Below are positions 11,350-21,100 of a DNA stretch of 64,000 bases, one piece after another. Within the stretch, counting starts at the first letter, position 1, and each line of letters starts with the position of its first letter. Made by a program: the position numbers and the translations under genes. The DNA is taken from positions 24,365,674 through 24,429,673 of the forward strand of contig OX463808.1 of NCBI GenBank assembly GCA_949825045.1, read 5' to 3'. The DNA comes from Argyresthia goedartella. Its lineage: Eukaryota > Arthropoda > Insecta > Lepidoptera > Argyresthiidae. The notes beneath the pieces were generated by a model that saw only the letters and a list, made by a program, of their open reading frames with translations, did not search any database and was not told where the DNA came from.

Positions 11350-13492
11350 ATCCCGAAAGAGCTTCAAAAGTATCTGAAGGAAAAGGAGAGCGGCTTCACC
11401 GACGAGCAAGACTTTGTGAGGATGGAGAAGGAGATGGAAGCTTCCAAGATATCCATCAACAGAATACTGACCATGGTCATGAATCAGTCGGAGGAGGTTG
11501 AGGTGAGAGGAAACCACATTACAAGTAAGCTGGACCGGATAAGTACGTTGTCATAAAAGGGTGGTCGGACAGAAACAATTGATGATGCAGAGAAATGTGC
11601 TCATCAGCTCGAAGGACCATGTAAAGCGGCTGAACCTCCTCATCTTATCGTAACCCAGTGTCCTCTCCACATGTCTTATCCAGCTTCAAAATTCACCATA
11701 GCCCTTCAGAATAATACCGGTTCCCTTTGCATTTTTAGATGAAAATCGCCGCGCTATCAGGCCCTTCTGTGAAACTGGATGACCTGATTGTGGATCTCCA
11801 CGTGAAGGTCTCAGAAAAACGCATAAACGAGGATCCGTTCGAGCCTATACGTGTACGGCGGGTGTATAAGAAGAGGTAAGTGTTTAGCAGTACATTGGTG
11901 CAGGCTATAAGACGATGATGGTTGGTGCTGTAGCGGCTATATTTAGACCTGTTACACATTGCGGTTGGAGAAATTAACATATTCTAAATTTAGATGTCCA
12001 CCATACAAAGCCATGGATAAAGCTATGATTGCTTCTGCGCGGTGCTAGTTTTCCCCCAAAGTCCGTCAGTAGTTGTTGAAAAGTAAAGGTAAGGGGGAAA
12101 TCAAAACGAAGATGTTGGAGGGGAAAAAAATGGAATTACCCATGCCCAGGAGTCAGACCTCCCTGCTATGTCCGGGTCCCTACACATTGAGCGAGCACCA
12201 GCTCGTGTAGTATACGGACTAAAAAAAAAACTTTTTTACAGTGTACATCTCTATATTATTTTACTGTGAGCCATGGCCACGGTATATGCTGCAGGCTTTC
12301 TACCTGCAATTTGCCCTTTTGGGCGATTTATATGTGTAAATGATATATATGGGAGGAGTTTGCCTGCTTACCCGTGTTTACAAGCGGACATCAGCTCGTA
12401 GTCAGAGGGCATGATAGCGGCGGCATGTTAGGGGGGCCGATAGCCCCCGCCCTTGAGTTGGTTATATAATTTTTAAAACTGCGGAATCGATAACGTTACA
12501 AGATAATTTACTCTATGGTACAAAGTATGCTTGGGGTTACGCAATATTCCTCTGTCAAATAACTTTTTCACACCTTTCATTCGGAAAAGTAAGTTTTGCT
12601 CCACGACGAGAGGGAGCAAAATGCTACTTTTCTGTTCAAGCTACTTTTTTAATTTTTTGATTGGCATGTAGCATTTACGCAATGTACCTATTGAACACAG
12701 ATTAAAATAATCGAATATAATTATGAAATTACATTACCATCGACTACGATGACGTAGTCGATTAAAAACGAACATGTTTCAAGTTTAAACTTTAACAATG
12801 TTATATGAAAATTTATGAATTTTTCGTGATATTAAAAAAATGTCACAATAAATTATTTGTTTTACTGAAATCAAAACTATCGATGACTGTTATTGTGATA
12901 TAGTGAATATTGATGTCCGAAACCATTGTAATATTCGATTCGATTATTTTTACACATTAGTAAAAGTACACAGGAATATTTTATCTGTAGTGACTTTTCC
13001 CTAATCCTTCACAATACACCATTATAAAAAAAGGTTTTGTTTACGTTGTTCGATATACTCTAAAAGTGGTGAAAGTATAATTCAAAGAACAGTTATTTAA
13101 TTTTTTTAGAGCATTTAATTTAAATTTTCCTCATAGTCGGTGTGAAAAGTTGTATGTGTCACTCAGGAGCAAAATTATTTTCGTCATGGGCGTTAACGCT
13201 TGAATCCTTCGTTACGCTCAGGATTCAATGTACCGCCCTCGCCGTAAATACATCACTGTGCTCCCTTGTGACACAAATAACTATAAATGTCCCCGCACAG
13301 GTTGCACTAACCCTTATTGTATTGTAAGTTAATAACTGTTTTCTTTACAGAATGGAGACTCTGGTTACACGTGGACGTCTCGTTCGTGAGGTGCAAGAAA
13401 ACCACACGACTATAGTCCTTCTCCAGACGGAATTGGAGCTACTGCGCCTCAAGACATACCCGACGCTCGCTAGTTACCGAACCTTATCTTAG
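11350..13492 (+). CDS. Coiled-coil protein, last three exons (possibly cilia/flagella-associated)
   Basis: Three exons join in frame: 11350-11502, 11739-11875 and 13351-13492 (stop TAG). Each is bounded by good sites: ttctttcttcag and GTGAGA, tttttag and GTAAG, ttttctttacag. Phases are 0, then 2, consistent throughout, giving the last 143 residues. The product is charged and helical (IPKELQKYLKEKESGFTDEQ, KVSEKRINEDPFEPIRVRRV) and ends in a leucine-rich coil before LRLKTYPTLASYRTLS. The style recalls C-termini of axonemal proteins such as CFAP43/CFAP44, but I cannot confirm this. Upstream exons would lie left of 11350 and were not found; the region is filled with transposon remains. It converges on the membrane-protein gene at 15.2 kb. 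Confidence 0.7.
12000..13130. other. Intron of the coiled-coil gene, no gene seen
   Basis: AT-rich intronic DNA. A short palindromic phrase (gactacgatgacgtagtc) lies at about 12744. No domain or full transposon was recognised. Confidence 0.4.
13140..13300 (+). repeat. Short interspersed repeat with internal hairpin
   Basis: Contains the hairpin ttgaatcct / aggattcaa (about 13200-13228) followed by ctgtgctcccttgtgacac. This phrase is familiar from abundant short lepidopteran repeats. It lies just upstream of the last exon's acceptor and has no coding capacity. Confidence 0.35.
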
Positions 13493-13516
13493 TTTGATCT
13501 AGACTAGAAAGTAATA

Positions 13517-13850
13517 CAATGGGGAAGATAACGCAAAACTTTTTGGTAGAGGGCACTATCTGTTAATGACATAAAATTTGTTTCATTCATTTGTGGTTTG
13601 TTACTTTGCTAAACATTGTCCAACAGCATCAAAGAGATTCATTCATCTCAGGTTCTTCAGGATATTGTCTGAATATTTGGAAGGACGAAACTCTTTGCAT
13701 AAATTTGCTTTACTTACATTTACTATGTGAATCATTTATAAGTAACCTCAGATGAGCGAAACTCGTTGCTTACTTGCTGTGTTTATTGTCTGTGTACATG
13801 CTTATAGCGCCCTCTAAGTGAAACTAATTTGACAGGTTGCTTCCCCATTG
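13517..13850. mobile_element. MITE candidate with imperfect inverted ends
   Basis: The left end reads caatggggaa, then gagggcactat about 30 bp in. The right end reads atagcgccctc and ttccccattg, the reverse complements in mirrored order. The 334-bp unit has no coding capacity. Target duplications were not clear. It lies just downstream of the coiled-coil gene's stop codon, so it may sit in the 3' UTR. Confidence 0.5.
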
Positions 13851-13869
13851 ATGTTAATGGTTATTTTCA

Positions 13870-15170
13870 TGTAGGTCAGGTTGCAAGTACTTTCGTAACT
13901 CATTAATTGTTAAATTTAATTGCTATTTTCGTTTGTTGTGGCCCTGCTGTTGGCCTCGTGATGTCGAGTCTGATTTACTTTCGGTATTTCTATTTTATCG
14001 GCTTAATATTGATATTTAAGGATTTTAATAGCCTGGGTACCCAACTAGACATTAAAATTCTCATTTCTGCATACAAAACGTTTATTGTTCTCTTGTAAAC
14101 AATGTTATGAGTATAATTTGACTACTTATTAGTACTTGATTAATAGAACAAAGCACTGGGGGTTTACCACCCGCAAAATTACCATGACTATTGGTAATCG
14201 GTAAGCTGCATGCCACCCCACGTGGCACGTGGCATGCAGCTTACCGATCACCGTAACAGCATAGGTATATTCATCGGTAAACTAGGCGGCCCAATACGAG
14301 GAAGTAACATTCAGATACGTAATTCAGTAAACATCTAATCTATTGGGTTGGATGTGGTAAAATAGATAAATTTGAGCTCGCTTTTTATTTTGACGTATCT
14401 TTTTTTTTGTCAGAACGGACGTATTTCACAACAACGCTTTCTTACGAACAAACAGTCACGTACAAACTTTATATTTATTAAGTACTTAACAGTATGTGAT
14501 AGATAAGTAATAACGATTAGCTGTTTCCCACTACACGAACACATACAACATTCGCAATTATACAACCCTAAGCGTCGAATCATACAAGTTCGGCGCGTGG
14601 TTAGACACAAATTTTAAATCTACATTTTTACCTAAAGAATTTGACCGAGACTGTTCGCAATCTACTTCTATCATTATTCAAAAGTAGGCCACATTTTCAT
14701 TAACCAATATCACACGATTAAGAATCACATTTTATTCTTTATGCGAAATTCTATTTTTTTTTAGAAAATAGGCTAAAACCTAACAGCGCCACTGCTATGC
14801 CATAGTAGTGCTGTAATACTGCATTTAAATAATTTACTATATGTGCGTTTGCTCCATTACCGTTTCAATACACCTGCGCTTGATATGTAGGGAATAGATG
14901 GGCGATAATATATGAATCCGGTCAGAAGGACCACAAAAATCTACCTTAATATTTACTGTCATGCGCTCTGTAAACCAAACGAACATTGAGCTGGAACATT
15001 TTCCTCTGAATCAGCCACGCTATACTCATATGTAGCAATTGAAGCGTTACGGGCTTGACTTGACAACAGAACAACTATCTACCAGAGAATGTTCCAGAGC
15101 TGTGGTCTTTCGGATTTTCAGAACTGTGCTATTGAGAGTTTGATAAACCTTTCAAACGAATGACACCATT
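13870..15170. other. Convergent intergenic stretch
   Basis: Lies between the stop codons of two convergent genes. It holds a long hairpin at 14197-14248 (listed separately) and otherwise AT-rich DNA. The 3' UTR of the minus-strand gene presumably extends into it; a tttattc (gaataaa on the minus strand) occurs near 14731. Confidence 0.4.
14197..14248. repeat. Perfect 20-bp inverted repeat (hairpin)
   Basis: Arms atcggtaagctgcatgccac (14197-14216) and its exact reverse complement (14229-14248) enclose a 12-bp loop. Partial pairing continues outward. It could be the remnant of a fold-back element. Confidence 0.85.
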
Positions 15171-15174
15171 GAGC

Positions 15175-18100
15175 TTAAAGAGCAGTTCGCTGGTCGTACA
15201 CGATGACTGCGTCTGCGTCGAAGAACTGACTGTGCGACTTACTCAGCGCTATGATGGCGGCGTGCTCGCTGCGCATGCGGTTCTTGTACTTCTTGCTGAG
15301 ATTCACCTGCAATATGGAACTCTGTTATAAGGGCTCTAATGTGCAACTACCAACTCAAAGTTTTACTGATTCGAAGAAGTTTTTATAATCGGTGTTGGAG
15401 AAATCTGATTATTTAAGATTTATATTGCGTGACCTGATCAGAGGCTCGATGTTCTCACAGACGATGAACTAGCAACTTCTCTCAGATATTTCTTATCATC
15501 GCTTATAATACTGGATCTATGCTTCCCAAGCGAGAGGTCCCTGGTTCGAATGGGGAGGAAGAAAAAAATCCCCAGGTCTTGGGTGTTTGTGTCGTCGCTG
15601 TTTCTGGTTGCTACAACTCAGGGTATCCTAGTGTGGGGCCAGAAGCAATATATTTGCCTGTAAGTAAATCTGATTATGTGTTACCCCTTATTGTGTATAC
15701 CTTAGCATAGAGCTGCTGTAGATCGTCTTCGGTGGAGAGTGGTCTCGGCTTCGGTCTGAGGAAGGCGGGTAGAGATCTCGTCTTCAACGCATCCATATTT
15801 GCAGCTTCATCTATTTCGTCCAGCACTGAAAAGCATTAAGCAACAATATTCTTTAATCATAATATGTGACAGACCAGACAGCAACAAGATCGCACTTGGC
15901 TGAATGTTATATTTATTGAGTGTTGTGATTGTGAAGCACTTGATAAAATAAACGATATAGGTAAAATTTTTCACAGGTGTCTATTCAATTGCTTTTAGGG
16001 TTCCGTGCCCGAAGGGTGCCAAACGGGGCCCTATTGCTAAGCCTCCGCTGTCCGTCTGTCACCAGGCTGTGTCTCATGAACCGTGATAGTTAGACAGTTC
16101 TAATTTTCACAGATGATGTATTTATGTTGCCGCTATAACAAAAAATACTGAAAAACAAAATAAAATAAATATTTAAGAGCCCCATACAACAAACGTGATT
16201 TTTTTTGCTCATTTTTGCTCGATATTGAAAATGGCAACAGGAAGACGATTGAAATATTCACAAAATATTTAGTTATATATATTTACTTTAAAAATGAATA
16301 TTGAAAATAAAACAAATATTTAATGGGGGCGCCCATACAACAAACGTGATTGTTTTGCCGTTTTTATAGATAATGGTACGGAACTCTTCGTGCGCGAGTC
16401 CGACTCAACCTTGGCCGGTTTTTTGTCTTATTGTTCTACGTATTATTTACAATATCATACTTATAATGAGTACTGATGACTTTAAAATAATCAAAAGAAA
16501 AGGTGATGAAGTGCTTTTAAGCCATGGATACCAATATTACAAACAAAAAGTTTATTCTAATTAGCTTTAGACCTTTAGAGGGTTTTGTAGCCGGTGCCGA
16601 AAATCTAAATGTGTGGGCTCTATCATTTTCGGTGATATGGGAATTACCTGCGGTACAATTAATGTTTTGTAGCCGGTGCCGAAAATCTAAATGTGTGGGC
16701 TCTATCATTTTCGGTGATATGGGAATTACCTGCGGAACAATTAATGTCGTAGGAACCGCTTGTTTTCGCCCTCATGAGTGACAAAAAAGAAGAGTCGTGT
16801 TCGGCTCTGTTTGACATATTGCAAACTCTGATTCCGGAATGGAAACCTGATTAGTTCTACCAAGACTGAGTTAGCAACATCAAATGCACTCAAATTTTCA
16901 AAATGACTGCCTATCCGTCTTCGTCGGGATACTCACTTCCTCACTTTCCTGTACAGCATCTTAACTAACCCCAGATATCCCTGCTTTCTGCGTGAACGCT
17001 TCGACTTCCTTCCGTCGACTAGACCTCGTAGATCCCACTCGGCCTCCATGCTCTCTACTCCCCCTCACAATACCGTCGCTTACGAACAGGGTTCCGAATG
17101 AGGGCAATATATCTGTGGAACGAGCTTCCCTGCGCCATCAGGGACAGTCCATCTATCTTTATCTTCAAGAATCGTCTAAAGGAGCATTATCTTTCTTTTT
17201 CGTAAACTTAGGGATTTCATATGTGGTATTGTTATTTATAATATGTATTTTACTGTATTTATGTTCTTTTATATGTATGTAGTATATTTACTGGTTTACT
17301 AAAAATACTTATTTATATTATTTACTTGTATTTCTGCACAAAGGTCTACCTGTCACTGCTATTAAATTTATACTTTTCATATTGGGTTTGCTGGAAGAAA
17401 TCTCTTGTTAGAGATAAGCTTGTCTTTGAAGATGTCTTTTCTATAAGTTTGTAATGTGAATTTTCATGTGCAATAAAAAAATAGGAAAATTGTTTTTTCC
17501 TGGTCTAAAAATTAAGAAGTGCTAATACGATAGTCTATTAGGCATAAGAAAAAGCATTACCACCGCATCGTAGGTTTGTGCACTGCTCTTCCACTTCCAC
17601 CCGAGAGCCGAATAAAAGCTTTATGACCGCATCGTAGGTTTGTGCACTGCTCTTCCACTTCTACCCGAGAGCTGAATAAAAGCTTTACCACCGCATCGTA
17701 GGTTGGTGCACAGCTCTTTCACTTCTACCCGAGAGTCGAATAAAAGCTTAACACCGCATCGTAGGTTTGTGCACTGCTCTTCCACTTCTACCCGAGAGTC
17801 GAAGAAAAGCTTTACCACCGCATCGTAGGTTTGTGCACTGCTCTTCCACTTCCACCCGAGTCGAATATAACACGGCTGGTGTTATGTACAGTCGGAATGC
17901 AATGACTTTAGCCACTTAGACAGCTTGAAAGTAAAGTAGCCTTTAAGAATTCATTAAAAAAAACTCTTTTGAGCTCACAAAAGATGCTCCCCTAGTCCCG
18001 CCTGCATTATTAACCCTTAAACCCTACCCTGGGTCTATCAAACCCCAGTGATTTAATTATTTGCAATTTTTGTTTTGACTATGAAACGAACATCCTTACG

Positions 18101-21100
18101 GTTCTAGCTATGTTCAAATGACACCGGCGGCCATCTTGTCGTCAGTCGCGCGTGAGCGAATCTGTTGTGCACACGTAGTTATAGCTGTTTCCGGGTTTGT
18201 CAGACCCCAGGGTAGTAAAACAGTAATATCTATCATACAAAGTTTTTTTTGTTATTTCATTGTGTGCAACTACTTTTTGAACAACATTTTCACAGGTAAG
18301 TTTAATTTTACGTCTATGATTTATAATGTGTTGGAGGTTATGTTTTATTGGTTTGAATATTGCATTGAGCATAAGTATTCTCTTATTGCAGTGGATATAT
18401 TATATACAACGTGTACTTTTTATTGTTTTAGAACAGCAAAGACATTTTTTTTAACTATGGATGAGAAAATATCTCGCTGGTTGCATGAAGAAGATTCCGA
18501 TGATGAAAATATACCTACCATCCGTGATCTTGGTAGTGAGGACGAGGAAGACGGAATCATCGAGGACTATCGTGCAGAATCACCAGAGGCTGACACAGTA
18601 CCATCGCTGGAGGCTAGAGCAGTATCTCCTTCAGAGGCTGACATCGACATGCTACCTCTTCCAGAAGCTAGAGCAGAAACTTCTATAGAGGCTAACGTTG
18701 ATGACAGCGATGATTTTGATTCAGAAGACGAGGTACCTCTGAGCAATTACCGTTCAGGAAATTTTGTTCGTGTATTAAGTGTTCCAAACCGTTTGTTAGG
18801 TCGGAACGGGTATAAATGGAGTGGGACAAAACCTGCAAGAACAAGAGTTCCACAAAGAAATATTTTGAGTGGTCCAGCGGGTCCTCTAGGCGCAGCTCGT
18901 TAAATAACTACGGAAGCAGAAGCATGGAATATTTTTTTTTCAGAAAATATATTAGAAGAAATAGTCAGCAACACCAACGAAGAAATTGCTCAACAGAGGG
19001 AAAAATATAAGCGCGATAGGCCAGCCCATAACATTAAAGAAGAAAATGACGGCCCGCCGAATTCCACTGTTCGGCCTTCGTTTGCTAAAGACACTAACAT
19101 AACGGAAATCAAAGCTTTGTTCGGGCTTTATTATCTTAGTGGAGTTCTCAACATGAATCATGTGACCACCAAAGATCTCTTCAACAAAAACGCGGGCGTA
19201 GGCTATTTTCGTGCTACAATGTCGGAAGCCCGATTTGAATTCCTGACAAATTGTTTGAGGTTCGACAATCGTGCCACCAGAGTAGAGCGTCGTGAGAATG
19301 ATAGACTGGCACCAATAGGCAAGTTTTTGATGACATAGTCAAGGTCTCGAGTGAATTATACAATACAGCCCGTCTGATTGCTGTACGTTAGACGAAATGT
19401 TATTGGGGTTCAGAGGAAGATGCGTCTTCAAAATGTACATACCCAGTAAGCCTGACAAATATGGAATAAAGATTGTAATGTTATGTGACTCTAAAACTGC
19501 TTACATGATCAATGCTTTTGTATATTTGGGCAAGGACTCCACTCCAAGAAATGTTCCATGTGCAGAGTTTCTCACCATGACGTTGACTGAAACAATTCAT
19601 GGATCCAACCGCAACCTGACATGTGACAATTGGTTCACATCTATACCAGTGGCAAACCAATTATTGCAAAAACAAGTCACTATCGTAGGAACGCTACGAA
19701 AAAATAAGAAAGAAATACCACCTCTTTTTCTTGAGCTGCGAAACCGCGATAAAAACACTGCACAATTCGCCTTTTCCAAAGAACTCACTCTCTTGTCTTA
19801 CTGCCCACCAAAGTCAAAACAGAAAAAAGTGGTAATGCTGTTGTCAACGATGCATACAACATCAGATGAAGATGCTGTAAACAGGATCCCCGTAATGGTC
19901 GAATACTATAATAAAAGCAAATGCGGCGTCGACCTGATGGACCAACTGTGTCATAGATACAGTGTTTCTAGGAAGACCCAGAGATGGCCGATGGCTATTT
20001 TTATGGCCTTCTCAATATAGTGGGTGTAAATTCTTATGTCCTACTCAAGATGACTACAAACAGAGTTCAAAAACGGCGATATTTCATGAAGAATCTTGCC
20101 ATGGCGCTAATAAAGCCGCAAATGGAGGAACGTTTTACCTATAAAACTTTGTCTATCAAACTCCGTGTACTGCTGAGCGATATCTTGCAGAAAGAGGTAC
20201 CATTATTGCAAGAAGTTCCTGTTCTTGCTACCAAGAAAAGGTGTGCTGTGTGTCCTAGTCGCAAAGACCGTAAAACTAAGGTAACATGTTGCATGTGTAG
20301 AATTCCACTGTGCGGCGAACACTCCCTGGCTATTTGCCAAACATGTGTTTCCAAAAGTGTTTGAACCTGGTTTTTTTTCCTTCTAAAGTTTCTTAATAAG
20401 AATAAATAAAAACATTACAATAAACATCAATTGTATTTTTTTAAATCATTTAAAGTAAATGGGGTCCCAGAAACCCATGGGTAGGGATAACGTTTGTTTT
20501 AGGATGGGTAGGGATTGAGGGTTAATACATAAATAAATTGTAATCAACTAATTATAAAATAAATTCAGCTATACTCTATTATTATTATTATTATATTCCA
20601 TATTCTTTATTATCTACATAACAGTATTCTATATCGTATTCAATTAACCAATACTAACTAATCCTACTAATCTTATCAATTTGTATAGTATAAACTTATA
20701 CCTTTTAAACTAAAAGTATACACTAACATAGTATACACTAACTAACTCGACGAGCCGAATGGCCCAGTCGGCAGTGACCCTGCCTACGAAGCTAAGGGTC
20801 CCGGGTTCGTTTCCCGGTGGGGTCAAATATTTGTTTGATGAGAACGGATGTTTGTACCCTAGTCATGGTTGTTTATCTATCTAAGTATAATATTTATCTA
20901 TATAAGTATGTGTATCGTTGTCTAGTACCCAAGATACAGGGAATCCTAGTTTGGGGCTAGATCAATGTGTGTAAATAGTGTCCAAGGTAGTATTAAATAA
21001 GTCAGGTACCTTCTGTTAATGCTTTCAGTTGAGCACGCCGTCTCCCTTGTTCCGGTACTGACGGAAGATCAGCGCCTGAGGAGTCTACTTCTTAGGCACA

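Noticed and set aside
11323..11980. Minus-strand open frames at 11.3-12.0 kb
   Set aside because: They are the complements of well-supported plus-strand exons and have no splice logic of their own.
17557..17870. CRISPR-like array
   Set aside because: Units are contiguous 64-bp repeats without unique spacers, in a eukaryotic intron; it is a satellite.
20745..20820. Possible tRNA gene
   Set aside because: A- and B-box phrases are present but no cloverleaf closes, and the SINE body follows directly; it is a SINE head.
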